A stretch of DNA of 64,000 bases, from positions 1 to 64,000 of the forward strand of contig DRFO01000013.1 of NCBI GenBank assembly GCA_011050525.1. Direction: 5' to 3'. Shown here piece after piece: positions 55,680 to 64,000 of the stretch. The position numbers and the translations under genes were made by a program. Positions within the stretch are counted from its first letter, which is position 1; each line of letters opens with the position of its first letter. Source of the DNA: Halopseudomonas xinjiangensis (GTDB lineage: Bacteria > Pseudomonadota > Gammaproteobacteria > Pseudomonadales > Pseudomonadaceae). The notes beneath the pieces were generated by a model, which did not search any database, was not told where the DNA came from, and saw only the letters and a list, made by a program, of their open reading frames with translations.

Positions 55680-55883
55680 CCAGCTTTTTGCGCGGCAAGC
55701 GTCATGCTTTGCCGATCTCCTGTGGTTCCGCCTGGCGGGGAACTCGGTAGTTAGGCATCCGGCTGGCGAGCGGGTCACCGTTGACTATACTTCCGACAGT
55801 ACGATGACGTTGCACTCTGGATTCTGCAGAGGGACGCTCAGGTCGGCGCGCTGCTCCGGCGATGAGGTCTCGCTCGATTAACA

Positions 55884-56327
55884 ATGAGGAAAGCCGCCTT
55901 GACTGCCACTGTCGACCGACCATATCAAATGACTCTTCACCCGGTTCATGCGGTCCTGCTCGCCGGGACCATTCCGCTTTTTCTGGGCGCCACGCTGAGT
56001 GACTTCGCTTACTCGTCGAGCTACCAGATACAGTGGACCAACTTCGCTTCCTGGTTGATTGCTGGCGGCCTCGTTTTTTGCGGTTTTGCGCTACTGTGCG
56101 CAATCATCGGCCTGTTCCGCGCCGAACGGCGTGGAGGGCGCACTCTGGTTTATCTCCTTCTATTGTTGGCCGCCTGGATCCTGGGCTTCCTCAATGCCCT
56201 GATCCATGCCAAGGACGTGTGGGCAAGCATGCCCATGGGGCTCATTTTGTCGGTGATCGTTACCGTGCTGGTGTGCGCAGCGACCTGGATCGGCTTTTCT
56301 GGCCTTCGCGTGGGAGGTGCCAAATGA
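55884..56327 (+). CDS. DUF2231-like membrane protein
   Basis: The 147-residue protein has four hydrophobic segments (HPVHAVLLAGTIPLFLGATLSDF, FASWLIAGGLVFCGFALLCAIIGLF, LVYLLLLLAAWILGFLNALIHA, MGLILSVIVTVLVCAATWIGFSGL). The HPVHA motif at the start of the first helix is typical of the DUF2231 family. It overlaps the downstream sugar dehydrogenase-like lipoprotein gene by 4 bases (ATGA). The pairing of these two genes suggests a membrane redox role, but this is inference. Confidence 0.82.
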   Translation: MRKAALTATVDRPYQMTLHPVHAVLLAGTIPLFLGATLSDFAYSSSYQIQWTNFASWLIAGGLVFCGFALLCAIIGLFRAERRGGRTLVYLLLLLAAWILGFLNALIHAKDVWASMPMGLILSVIVTVLVCAATWIGFSGLRVGGAK

Positions 56328-57616
56328 ACCGTCCGAGCGTATTTTCCGCCGTCGCCTTGTCGATCCTGTTGAGCGCATGTAGCGATAACGACGCAGAGTC
56401 GATCGACTATGGTCCTGATCCGACGCTCCCCGATATGGAGAGAGGATTGCTGCCCAGCATGACGATTGCAGATCCAACAGGGTGGGGCGACCAGCAACCG
56501 ACGGTACCCGAAGGCTACACAATCGAGGCCATCGCTACTGAACTTCAGATCCCACGCCAGACGCTGGTTCTGCCCAACGGTGACATTCTGGTCGCCGAAG
56601 GCCGCGGCGGCGGAGCGCCAGCACTGAAGCCAAAGGACGTGATTGCCGGTTACATAAAAGCGAAGGGCAACACTTCGGTCAAGAGCGGTAACCGGTTGAC
56701 CTTGCTGCGAGATGGCGACGGTGATGGTACTTATGAGGAACAAACCGTTTTCGCTGAAGATCTCAACGCGCCTTACGGGCTCGCACTGGTCGAAAACAAT
56801 CTTTACGTGGCCAACCAGGACGCGCTGGTGCGGTTTGATTATCAGGAGGGCCAGACCCAGGCCAGCGGGCCGCCGGTCAAGGTCACCGATCTACCATCAG
56901 CGATCAACCATCACTGGACCAAGGCGCTCGCTGCCAGCCCGGATGGACGTTTTCTTTACGTCGGCATCGGTTCCAACAGCAACATTACAGAGCGCGGGAT
57001 GGAGGCTGAGGTCAACCGAGCAATGGTGTGGAAGATAGACGCCGAGACGGGAGCGCACAGACCCTACGCGACTGGTCTGCGTAATCCTACTGCACTCACT
57101 ATCCAGCCAGAGACGGATCAGTTGTGGGCAGTGGTCAACGAGCGCGATGAGCTCGGCCCGAACCTGACTCCCGACTATCTCACCTCCGTCCAGGAAAATG
57201 GATTTTACGGCTGGCCCTACAGCTATTGGGGACAAAACGTAGACCCACGCGTTCGGCCGCAGGATATGGAAAAGGTAGCCTCGGCGATCATTCCGGATTA
57301 CGCCCTGGGATCGCATGTGGCAGCGCTTGGGGTCGACTTCTCCATGCCGTCAATGGGCGCCGAATTCGCCGAGGGTGTGTTCGTCGGCGAGCATGGTAGC
57401 TGGAATCGTGAGAACCCCGTTGGCTACAAGGTGGTCTTCGTGCCGTTTAGCGATGGCCGCCCTGCCGGCCAGCCGGTTGACTTTGTTTCCGGCTTCCTTG
57501 GGTCAGATGGCAAAACCCGTGGCCGGCCGGTCGGAGTGACCGTTGATCCGCGCGGCGCCCTTATTGTCGCCGATGATCTTTCAAACACCATTTGGCGCGT
57601 GACCCCGGCCGAGTGA
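56324..57616 (+). CDS. PQQ-type sugar (sorbosone) dehydrogenase-like lipoprotein
   Basis: ATG 56324 gives 430 residues with a lipoprotein signal (MNRPSVFSAVALSILLSAC, lipobox LSAC). The mature part is a six-bladed propeller of the glucose/sorbosone dehydrogenase group, with segments such as LPNGDILVAEGRGGG, YGLALVENNLYVANQDALVRFDY, GLRNPTALTIQPETDQLWAVVNERDELG and GVFVGEHGSWNR. Such enzymes oxidise sugars or alcohols in the periplasm using PQQ. It is translationally coupled to the DUF2231-type gene. Confidence 0.88.
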   Translation: MNRPSVFSAVALSILLSACSDNDAESIDYGPDPTLPDMERGLLPSMTIADPTGWGDQQPTVPEGYTIEAIATELQIPRQTLVLPNGDILVAEGRGGGAPALKPKDVIAGYIKAKGNTSVKSGNRLTLLRDGDGDGTYEEQTVFAEDLNAPYGLALVENNLYVANQDALVRFDYQEGQTQASGPPVKVTDLPSAINHHWTKALAASPDGRFLYVGIGSNSNITERGMEAEVNRAMVWKIDAETGAHRPYATGLRNPTALTIQPETDQLWAVVNERDELGPNLTPDYLTSVQENGFYGWPYSYWGQNVDPRVRPQDMEKVASAIIPDYALGSHVAALGVDFSMPSMGAEFAEGVFVGEHGSWNRENPVGYKVVFVPFSDGRPAGQPVDFVSGFLGSDGKTRGRPVGVTVDPRGALIVADDLSNTIWRVTPAE

Positions 57617-57768
57617 CCGGAAATCAGTCTCACACCCTGGATGGGATCCGCCGACCCGCGCGGCCGGCGTGATCCGATGGGTGGACGAGCTAACCCTTGT
57701 CCGCAGGTCGCTTTAACGGGCACCAGGGTTTATGCTTGGCGCTCTGTCACATTTTATGGTTGCAACGG

Positions 57769-58662
57769 ATGCGTACCTTATTCCTGGGGATTATCCTGCT
57801 TTTGGCCAGCCCGGCCCTGCTCGGCTCGACCATCTACAAGTACACCGACAACAACGGTGTCGTCACCTATACCGACCAGCGCGTTCAAGGCGCCAAAGTG
57901 TTTGTGTTCAGCGACAACATGGTCGAGAACACCGACCGTCAGGTGTATCTGACCACCCGCAAGCACGCCGGCGGCGATACGCTGATCGTACATAACGATT
58001 TGTATGTGCCGGTTGAAGTGGAAGTAGCAATCTCCTCCGCCCAGCATGTATTGGGCGTTCCGGCCAAGCCGGTGCGCTGGGTTTTGCCGCCACGTGGCAA
58101 CATCCGACTGCTGACGCTCGCGCCAGACGGTACCGGTACGCCCCGCTACGAGCATAAGCTTCGCTACGCGCTGGGTGATCCCCGTGCCAAACACAATCTC
58201 AACCATTACCCACTACCCTGGCGAGGCGGCCCGTTCCGCATGACCCAGGGCCCAGGCGGACGCTACAGTCATACCGGGCCGAAGGGCCGCTACGCAGTGG
58301 ACATCGCCATGCCTGAAGGCACGCCCATCGTGGCGGCGCGCGGCGGCTTGATAGTCAAAATTGAAAACAACCAGAGCGGGCGCGGCACCAACCCGGCCGG
58401 CAATTTTGTGCGATTGCTGCATGATGACGGCACCATGGGCGTCTATCTGCACCTGAAACAGGGTTCGATCAATGTCCGCGAAGGCCAGCGGGTAGTGGCC
58501 GGGAGTCTGCTGGCGCAGTCCGGCAATACAGGCAACAGCACTGGTCCGCATCTGCACTTTGTGGTGCAGCAGAATGTGGGGCTACGGACGGTGTCGATTC
58601 CGTTCGAGTTTAGCCAGCCGGTAAACAGCATGCCGAATTTTGCGGTGGGCGGAGAGCGCTGA
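57769..58662 (+). CDS. M23-family (LytM) peptidase with DUF4124 domain
   Basis: ATG 57769 gives 297 residues with a signal peptide (MRTLFLGIILLLASPALLGS) followed by a DUF4124-like segment IYKYTDNNGVVTYTDQ. The C-terminal LytM domain shows SHTGPKGRYAVDIAMPEGTPIVAARGG and the HxH motif GPHLHFVV. Both metal-binding motifs are intact, so it is probably an active periplasmic endopeptidase cutting peptidoglycan crosslinks. It starts 153 bases after the previous gene. Confidence 0.9.
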   Translation: MRTLFLGIILLLASPALLGSTIYKYTDNNGVVTYTDQRVQGAKVFVFSDNMVENTDRQVYLTTRKHAGGDTLIVHNDLYVPVEVEVAISSAQHVLGVPAKPVRWVLPPRGNIRLLTLAPDGTGTPRYEHKLRYALGDPRAKHNLNHYPLPWRGGPFRMTQGPGGRYSHTGPKGRYAVDIAMPEGTPIVAARGGLIVKIENNQSGRGTNPAGNFVRLLHDDGTMGVYLHLKQGSINVREGQRVVAGSLLAQSGNTGNSTGPHLHFVVQQNVGLRTVSIPFEFSQPVNSMPNFAVGGER

Positions 58663-58710
58663 GGCTGGCATTGCATGCCGGCAGGCTTATGGGGTGTAAC
58701 GCTGCGCTGG

Positions 58711-58732
58711 ATTCCCCGCCTTCGCGGAGAAT
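58711..58732. repeat. Degenerate REP-like palindrome
   Basis: ATTCCCCGCCTTCGCGGAGAAT followed by GACGAGG resembles the REP hairpin at 55303 with one arm mutated. It lies downstream of the M23 gene. Confidence 0.6.
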
Positions 58733-58873
58733 GACGAGGAGGGCTTGGCGCCAATATCCGTGATCGCTTCGTTGTCGCGCTGCAATACTCGGACGCAGAC
58801 CCGAATAACGCGCTGGGTGGTCAGGCCTCGGATTGAGAATGTGCGACTCGTCCAGGCCCGAATGGCAGCCAAT

Positions 58874-58900
58874 AAAAAACCCACTCGAAAGTGGGTTTTT
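58874..58900. terminator. Bidirectional terminator between M23 gene and rpmG
   Basis: CCCACT-CGAA-AGTGGG with A6 on the left and T5 on the right can terminate transcription from both sides. It lies 18 bases after the rpmG stop. Confidence 0.9.
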
Positions 58901-58917
58901 GTTGGCTACCAACGATC

Positions 58918-59073
58918 TTATTTGATCTTGGCTTCCTTGTAGTTCACGTGCTTGCGTACGACCGGATCGAACTTCTTGATTTCGATCTTATCGGGAGTAG
59001 TACGCTTGTTCTTGTCGGTAGTGTAAAAATGACCAGTACCGGCAGAAGACACCAAACGAATCAATTCACGCAT
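58918..59073 (-). CDS. rpmG: 50S ribosomal protein L33
   Basis: The 51-residue product reads [20 protein letters not shown], continues [16 protein letters not shown] and ends [14 protein letters not shown]. The zinc-binding CxxC pairs found in some L33 paralogues are absent, so it is the zinc-independent form. It lies 10 bases downstream of rpmB, the standard rpmBG operon. Confidence 0.97.
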   Translation of the reverse strand: MRELIRLVSSAGTGHFYTTDKNKRTTPDKIEIKKFDPVVRKHVNYKEAKIK

Positions 59074-59083
59074 GGACTGCTCC

Positions 59084-59320
59084 TTAAACTTTTTCGCCGC
59101 GGGCGCGGATTTCAGCCAAAACCACTTCGATGCCGCGCTTGTCGATAATGCGCATGCCCTTGGTGGAAGTGCGCAGACGCACGAAACGCTTCTCTGATTC
59201 TACCCAAAAGCGGTGATGCTGCAGGTTAGGCAGAAAACGACGTTTGGTTCTGTTGTTAGCGTGGGAAACGTTGTTCCCAGTCACTGGACCTTTACCGGTC
59301 ACTTGACATACTCGAGACAT
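59084..59320 (-). CDS. rpmB: 50S ribosomal protein L28
   Basis: The 78-residue protein begins [20 protein letters not shown] and ends [14 protein letters not shown]. It has the usual length, with the Arg/Lys-rich middle [26 protein letters not shown] ribosome binding site precedes the ATG. The longer open frame upstream is not protein-like. First gene of the rpmBG operon. Confidence 0.97.
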   Translation of the reverse strand: MSRVCQVTGKGPVTGNNVSHANNRTKRRFLPNLQHHRFWVESEKRFVRLRTSTKGMRIIDKRGIEVVLAEIRARGEKV

Positions 59321-59501
59321 GGTTAACCCTCTCCAACCACTTGCCCAACCCGAACTGGTTGGAAGCCATAAAAAAATCTGTTGTCCAGCCGGGGCGTTCA
59401 TAAAGTGCACACCTGCATTGCCAGAATTCAGCAAAACGGGCACAGCCCCGAGAAGAGCGGAGCTTTATATCAAAACGCGGCCCTGCAAGCAATGATTTTC
59501 A

Positions 59502-60176
59502 TCAAAGAAGACCCCGCTCCGCCAGCGACACGGGCTCCCCGTCGCCCACCACCAGATGATCCAGCACCCGGATATCCACCATGGCCAGCGACTCTCTGAG
59601 CCGTCGCGTGAGGATCATATCCGCCTGGCTCGGCTCGGCGACACCCGACGGATGGTTGTGAGTCAGAATCAAGGCCGCGGCGTTGTGCGCCAGGGCACGC
59701 TTCATTACCTCTCTAGGGTAGACGCTGGCACTGTCGAGCGTACCGCGAAAAAGCTCCTCAAAGGCTATCACACGGTGCTGATTATCCAGAAAGAGACACG
59801 CAAAGACTTCATGGGGCAGTCCCAGCAGCTTGCTCTTGAGATATTGCCTTACCGCGCCAGGCGACGTCAGCGCATCGCCGCGTTTGAGCTCCTCATAAAG
59901 ATGCCGGCGGGCCATTTCCATCACTGCCTGCAGCTGCACGAACTTGGCCGGGCCGAGGCCGGCATGCTGACAAAACAGCTTTTGATCGGCCTGCAGCAGC
60001 GCCCGCAGGCTGCCAAAACCGGTAAGCAGGTCGCGAGCTAGGTCCACTGCGTTACGTCCGGGAATACCGGTGCGCAGGAAGATCGCCAGCAGCTCGGCGT
60101 CAGACAGTGAGGCGGCGCCCTGGCTCAACAGCTTTTCACGGGGGCGCTCGGCCAGGGGCCAGTCGGTAATGGGCAT
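59502..60176 (-). CDS. radC: RadC family protein (JAB/MPN metalloprotease fold)
   Basis: The 224-residue protein has the N-terminal HhH-like region ([27 protein letters not shown]) and the C-terminal JAB1/MPN motif [20 protein letters not shown], with His-x-His and Asp metal ligands intact. Despite its name, a repair role is not established for the family. It is divergent from coaBC, as in Pseudomonas. Confidence 0.95.
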   Translation of the reverse strand: MPITDWPLAERPREKLLSQGAASLSDAELLAIFLRTGIPGRNAVDLARDLLTGFGSLRALLQADQKLFCQHAGLGPAKFVQLQAVMEMARRHLYEELKRGDALTSPGAVRQYLKSKLLGLPHEVFACLFLDNQHRVIAFEELFRGTLDSASVYPREVMKRALAHNAAALILTHNHPSGVAEPSQADMILTRRLRESLAMVDIRVLDHLVVGDGEPVSLAERGLL

Positions 60177-60351
60177 GCGAATGCTCCTTGCTATGCCGAC
60201 ACGTACTTCCTGTTCGTGCCATGGGTTGAGGCATGAGTATAAGGAGCCCGGTGCGTTCGGTCGAGCATGCCGCGAACGGCGCCCTATGCTATCTTAGCGA
60301 CCATTTGGTGGGCACTTTGTTGCCTCGGAGTGTCGCATTCAGGAGCGCACA

Positions 60352-61566
60352 ATGCAGCGGTTGTTCAACAAGCAGGTAGTGCTGGGGGTCAGCGGTGGAA
60401 TCGCGGCGTACAAAAGCGCCGAGCTGGTCAGGCGATTGCGCGATGCAGGCGCAGAGGTGCGCGTGGTGATGACCCAGGCGGCTCGGGAATTCATTACCCC
60501 GCTGACGCTTCAGGCATTGTCCGGCCATCCGGTACACGGCGACTTGCTGGACCCCGCTGCGGAAGCAGCAATGGGCCACATCGAGCTGGCCCGCTGGGCG
60601 GATATGGTATTGATCGCCCCGGCTACCGCTGACCTGATGGCTCGACTGGCCCAGGGTCGCGGAGATGATCTGCTCACTACCCTGGTGCTGGCTACCGATG
60701 CGCCCGTCGCTATCGCTCCGGCAATGAACCAGGCGATGTGGCGCGACCAGGCAACCCAGGCCAATCTGGCTACCCTGATGTCACGCGATGTCAGGGTTTT
60801 CGGCCCTGCCGCAGGGCAACAGGCCTGCGGCGATGTGGGGCCGGGGCGCATGCTTGAGCCTGCCGATATCGCAGCGCGGGCAGCGGAATGCTTCGAGCGC
60901 GGCGTGTTGACCGGCCGCCATGTGCTGATTAACGCCGGCCCGACCCGGGAGGCAATCGATCCGGTCCGCTACATCTCCAATCATAGCTCCGGAAAAATGG
61001 GCTTTGCCCTGGCCACTGCCGCCGCAGAGGCCGGCGCCCGGGTGACGCTGATAGCAGGTCCAGTCAACCTTCCGACACCACTGCGCGTTCAACGTGTTGA
61101 CGTGACCAGCGCTGAAGAGATGCTAGGCGCTTGCCTGGCCGCTCTCCCCGCCGACATATTTATCGCATCGGCTGCCATAGCGGACTACCGGCCCGCTCGC
61201 TGCGCCGAGACCAAACTGAAAAAGAAATCCGGCTCTGAGGAAGGGATGACCCTGGAGCTGGTGCGCAACCCGGATATCCTCGCGACGCTGGCCAATCACC
61301 CGCAACGTCCGTGGTCAGTGGGCTTTGCTGCCGAAACCAATGATGTGACGGCCTATGCCAAGGACAAGCTGGTCAGAAAAAATCTGGATTTAATCATCGC
61401 TAATGATGTCAGTTCGCCATCGATCGGTTTTAATAGTGACGACAATGCCGTAACGCTGATCGACCGCTCGCTGCAGCAGCACGCCCTGCCACAAGCCAGC
61501 AAACAGAAACTGGCCCGGCAGATCATCACCTTTATCGCGCAACGGATCGATATTCCGAGCCACTGA
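60352..61566 (+). CDS. coaBC: Bifunctional phosphopantothenoylcysteine decarboxylase / phosphopantothenate-cysteine ligase
   Basis: The 404-residue enzyme carries out two steps of CoA synthesis. The N-terminal FMN-dependent CoaC half has [30 protein letters not shown] and the cysteine flap [13 protein letters not shown]. The C-terminal CoaB half begins [24 protein letters not shown] and includes [10 protein letters not shown]. It lies 9 bases before dut. Together with coaD in the window, three of the five CoA steps are encoded here. Confidence 0.96.
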   Translation: MQRLFNKQVVLGVSGGIAAYKSAELVRRLRDAGAEVRVVMTQAAREFITPLTLQALSGHPVHGDLLDPAAEAAMGHIELARWADMVLIAPATADLMARLAQGRGDDLLTTLVLATDAPVAIAPAMNQAMWRDQATQANLATLMSRDVRVFGPAAGQQACGDVGPGRMLEPADIAARAAECFERGVLTGRHVLINAGPTREAIDPVRYISNHSSGKMGFALATAAAEAGARVTLIAGPVNLPTPLRVQRVDVTSAEEMLGACLAALPADIFIASAAIADYRPARCAETKLKKKSGSEEGMTLELVRNPDILATLANHPQRPWSVGFAAETNDVTAYAKDKLVRKNLDLIIANDVSSPSIGFNSDDNAVTLIDRSLQQHALPQASKQKLARQIITFIAQRIDIPSH

Positions 61567-61575
61567 GGACTTCAG

Positions 61576-62031
61576 ATGCACGCTTTGCAAGCCAGGATTC
61601 TCGACCCACGCCTAGGTAAGGACTGGCCCTTGCCCCATTACGCTACTCAAGGCTCCGCCGGACTCGATCTGCGCGCGCTATTGAACGAGCCGCTGGTGCT
61701 GGAGCCCGGACAAACGCAGCTGCTGCCGACCGGCCTGGCGATTTATATTGCCGATCCGGAACTTGCCGCGATGATCCTGCCGCGTTCCGGTCTTGGTCAC
61801 AAGCATGGCATCGTGCTGGGAAATCTGGTCGGTTTGATCGACTCCGACTACCAGGGCGAGCTGATGGTGTCGTGCTGGAATCGCAGTCATCTGGCCTTCA
61901 CCATCGAGCCTGGTGAAAGAATCGCGCAGCTGGTGCTGGTACCCGTATTACAGGCGAGGCTGGACATAGTCGACGAGTTCGACAATAGCGAGCGCGGCGC
62001 TGGCGGTTTCGGTCATACTGGCAGTCACTGA
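61576..62031 (+). CDS. dut: Deoxyuridine 5'-triphosphate nucleotidohydrolase
   Basis: The 151-residue trimeric dUTPase hydrolyses dUTP to dUMP. Motifs visible are [10 protein letters not shown] (motif 1), [15 protein letters not shown] (2), [11 protein letters not shown] (3), [14 protein letters not shown] (4) and the C-terminal [10 protein letters not shown] (5). It forms the coaBC-dut-algC order typical of Pseudomonas. Confidence 0.97.
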   Translation: MHALQARILDPRLGKDWPLPHYATQGSAGLDLRALLNEPLVLEPGQTQLLPTGLAIYIADPELAAMILPRSGLGHKHGIVLGNLVGLIDSDYQGELMVSCWNRSHLAFTIEPGERIAQLVLVPVLQARLDIVDEFDNSERGAGGFGHTGSH

Positions 62032-62064
62032 TCTCACATCTGAGCAGGGAGGCAATAAGCAGAG

Positions 62065-64000
62065 ATGAAACTCAAAAAATCGTCCGCAGCATCAACTTCA
62101 TCAACCCTACCCGGCACGCTGGTGCCGCTGCTTCTGGCTCTGGCCGGGCTTGCAGCCGCTGCCGCCCTGGTCTGGTTCACCCTGTTCAGTCACAGTAACC
62201 AACGCTACCAGCAGGACATGGCGCAGGCCTATGCCGGACAGCAGCTCGCCGCTCTAAACAGGACCCTGGAGAAGCTGGATGCCGACTTGACCGCCGCGGC
62301 CGCCAACCCGCAGATCCAGGTCGCCCTGCGACAGGGAGGCAGCCCTACGCTGCAGCGGTTGATGCGCTACATGTATGCCGACAACCTGGCCATCTATACC
62401 CACCTCATCGGGCAAGCGAAGAGCCTGGAAAGTGGCGAGGCGCCGTTAAGCTTTGCTGCGATTGACATGATCCGCCGTGCGGAACGGAATATGCCGGTGC
62501 CAGCCGAAGCACATCGGGTGAATGGAGCGTGGCGACTGTATACAGTGAAGCCTCTGCGAGCTTCCACCAATGCGCCAATCGGTGGAACACTGATGGCTGT
62601 ATTCGAACTGCCTCGCATAACGACCAGTCTGCCCGCGCTTCCCGATAACAGCGGACAGGTAAGGCTGATCCAGCAGTTCCCCGGTGCGCCGGAGCAGGTG
62701 CTGCATGAACAAGGCAGTGGCGAAGGCACCGTTATTCGTCTGCCGAGTGACAACCCCGCCTGGTTTATCGAGTTTCGTGCTGGCTCGGCGCTTTCTGCCG
62801 GCCTGATCAACCCCCTGCTGCTGTTCGCTGCCGTTGTGCTGGCTCTGGCCGGTTTGCTTGCTGGCCTACTGTGGCTGCATCGGCAATGGGCCTCGACCCT
62901 GGCAGCGGACGCCGAGACCCTGACCCAGCTAACCCTTGGTCACAAGGCAGCGGGGCTGCACCTTGGCCCGCTCGAACCAGTAGGCGCCAGCATTATGCAA
63001 CTGGCCCGGCGCACCGGCCAGACGTTGGGCGCCAATCCGGAAAGAGCCAAGACCGAGCCAGACAGACCCGCCGCCAAAGTCAGCAAGCCAGCCCCGATGA
63101 TCGACGACGATATTCTGGACATTGACATCCTCGACGAAGATCCCTTTGCAATGGCCGCACCATCGGATCAGGCAGCGCTCGCCATTCCACAGCTTCCCGA
63201 AGAGATCTTTCGGGCCTATGACATACGCGGCGTGGCTGGCAAAACACTGACCGAGGAAGGCGTTTACTGGCTAGGCCGCGCCATCGGCAGCGAGTCGGTT
63301 ACGGCTGGCCAATCGGTGATATCGGTAGGTCGTGATGGCCGGCTTTCCGGACCGACCCTCGTCGAACAACTGATCCAGGGCCTGATGGATACTGGCTGCC
63401 ACGTGATCGACCTGGGCATGGTTCCCACGCCCGTGGTGTATTTTGCCACCCATACGCTGGAAAGCTCATCCGGCGTAATGCTTACCGGCAGCCACAACCC
63501 CGCCGACTACAACGGATTGAAGATTGTGATCGCCGGCCAGACATTGTCCGAAGATCGTATTAAAGCGCTGCATACGCGCCTTAAGCAGCAGGACCTTATT
63601 TCCGGCCAAGGCAGCCGGGAGCAGCGTGACGTTCTGCCTGCCTACCAGCAGCGCATCGTTGAGGACGTTGCCCTCGCCAGACCGTTGAAGGTGGTCATCG
63701 ACTGCGGGAACGGAGTAGCCGGCGTGATCGCCCAGTCATTGCTGGAAGAGCTGGGATGCATGGTCACCCCCCTTCATTGCGAAGTGGATGGTAATTTCCC
63801 CAACCACCACCCGGACCCCGGCAAGCTGGAAAACCTGAGCGACCTTATTGCCGAAGTTAAGCGCCAGCAGGCTGACATCGGCATTGCCTTCGACGGCGAT
63901 GGTGACCGCCTCGGCGTGATAACCAGCGACGGCGAGCTGATCTATCCTGATCGCCTGCTGATGCTGCTGGCAGAAGACGTAGTGACGCGTCATCCAGGTG
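62065..64000 (+). CDS. algC: Phosphomannomutase/phosphoglucomutase AlgC with N-terminal membrane extension, 3' end outside window
   Basis: The frame is open from ATG 62065 to the window edge (645 codons). Residues 1-60 include a membrane helix (LVPLLLALAGLAAAAALVWFTLF). About 60-245 look like a periplasmic sensor-type domain, a second helix follows (LLLFAAVVLALAGLLAGLLWL), and then an acidic linker (DDDILDIDILDEDPF). The catalytic mutase starts near residue 380 with EIFRAYDIRGVAG, the phosphoserine loop LTGSHNPADYNG and the metal loop FDGDGDRLG. AlgC interconverts mannose- and glucose-1/6-phosphates for LPS, alginate and rhamnolipid. Domain 4 is beyond the window. The long form is known in several pseudomonads. 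Confidence 0.93.
   Translation, partial: MKLKKSSAASTSSTLPGTLVPLLLALAGLAAAAALVWFTLFSHSNQRYQQDMAQAYAGQQLAALNRTLEKLDADLTAAAANPQIQVALRQGGSPTLQRLMRYMYADNLAIYTHLIGQAKSLESGEAPLSFAAIDMIRRAERNMPVPAEAHRVNGAWRLYTVKPLRASTNAPIGGTLMAVFELPRITTSLPALPDNSGQVRLIQQFPGAPEQVLHEQGSGEGTVIRLPSDNPAWFIEFRAGSALSAGLINPLLLFAAVVLALAGLLAGLLWLHRQWASTLAADAETLTQLTLGHKAAGLHLGPLEPVGASIMQLARRTGQTLGANPERAKTEPDRPAAKVSKPAPMIDDDILDIDILDEDPFAMAAPSDQAALAIPQLPEEIFRAYDIRGVAGKTLTEEGVYWLGRAIGSESVTAGQSVISVGRDGRLSGPTLVEQLIQGLMDTGCHVIDLGMVPTPVVYFATHTLESSSGVMLTGSHNPADYNGLKIVIAGQTLSEDRIKALHTRLKQQDLISGQGSREQRDVLPAYQQRIVEDVALARPLKVVIDCGNGVAGVIAQSLLEELGCMVTPLHCEVDGNFPNHHPDPGKLENLSDLIAEVKRQQADIGIAFDGDGDRLGVITSDGELIYPDRLLMLLAEDVVTRHPG

Larger units (their letters stand above)
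55224..55883. other. Gene-free repeat-rich region
   Basis: These 660 bases carry no convincing gene. They hold a REP-like hairpin (55303-55322), a seven-start minisatellite (55420-55659), a second REP-like hairpin (55660-55679), then about 200 bases leading to the DUF2231-type gene. The open frame that crosses the minisatellite is Pro/His/Thr repeats and is an artefact. Confidence 0.75.

Noticed and set aside
55346-55750. Open frame of 134 codons with repeating HPAERHTSPP
   Set aside because: It is the translation of the REP-derived minisatellite, with no ribosome binding site or protein-like composition.

Overview
The window is a chromosomal segment of a gammaproteobacterium of the family Pseudomonadaceae, possibly Halopseudomonas- or Stutzerimonas-like (the genus is inference). 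The evidence is the gene order: rpoH-ftsX-ftsE-ftsY, an M16 peptidase pair, rsmD, a laoR/laoCBA-type cluster, coaD, a YfhL-type ferredoxin, ggt and mutM, followed far downstream by rpmB-rpmG, radC, coaBC, dut and a long algC. Codon use is uniformly GC-rich except in the CRISPR leader and the csy1-cas3 intergenic region, which are AT-rich.

Layout. 1-16 kb: the 5' tip of an hcp (type VI secretion) gene, heat-shock sigma factor, the FtsEX/FtsY operon, two secreted or anchored M16 peptidases, rsmD, an alpha/beta hydrolase, a long-chain alcohol/aldehyde oxidation module (laoR divergent from laoC-laoB-laoA with a dyad operator between), coaD, ferredoxin and ggt. 16-19 kb: small membrane protein, mutM, a DUF401-like membrane protein and a hot-dog thioesterase. 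19.5-33.6 kb: a large beta-oxidation island (hydroxyacyl-CoA dehydrogenase, PcaF/PaaJ-type thiolase, enoyl-CoA hydratase, acyl-CoA ligase, IclR regulator, fused hydratase/dehydrogenase, two acyl-CoA dehydrogenases, etfBA). Its composition resembles pathways for dicarboxylic or medium-chain acids (pim-type). Four copies of a 15-bp dyad TTYYGC-N3-GYRRAA lie at its three promoters and probably form the IclR regulon. 33.6-40.5 kb: cyclase-family enzyme, uppP, a 2-oxoacid dehydrogenase E1-alpha/E1-beta/E2 operon, a RimB-like protease-fold protein and a secreted fasciclin protein.

40.7-53.8 kb: a complete type I-F CRISPR-Cas locus, all on the minus strand: cas1, fused cas2-3, cas8f, cas5f, cas7f, cas6f, leader, and an array of 77 repeats and 76 spacers. 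Between cas2-3 and cas8f, on the opposite strand, lies what looks like a two-pseudo-repeat mini-CRISPR. Its spacer matches, over its first 17 nt and next to a correct 5'-CC PAM, a site 82 bp away in the cas8f upstream region. This fits a Cas-regulating crRNA (CreR type) by which Cascade would repress its own operon, and it is the main discovery candidate. Two array spacers overlap by 20 nt, and one carries the CC PAM of the other, which independently confirms the PAM and the crRNA strand.

54-64 kb: acyl-CoA desaturase, a REP-flanked minisatellite, a DUF2231-type membrane protein, a PQQ-type sugar dehydrogenase-like lipoprotein, an M23 peptidase, rpmG/rpmB, radC, coaBC, dut, and the 5' two thirds of algC with an N-terminal membrane/periplasmic extension.
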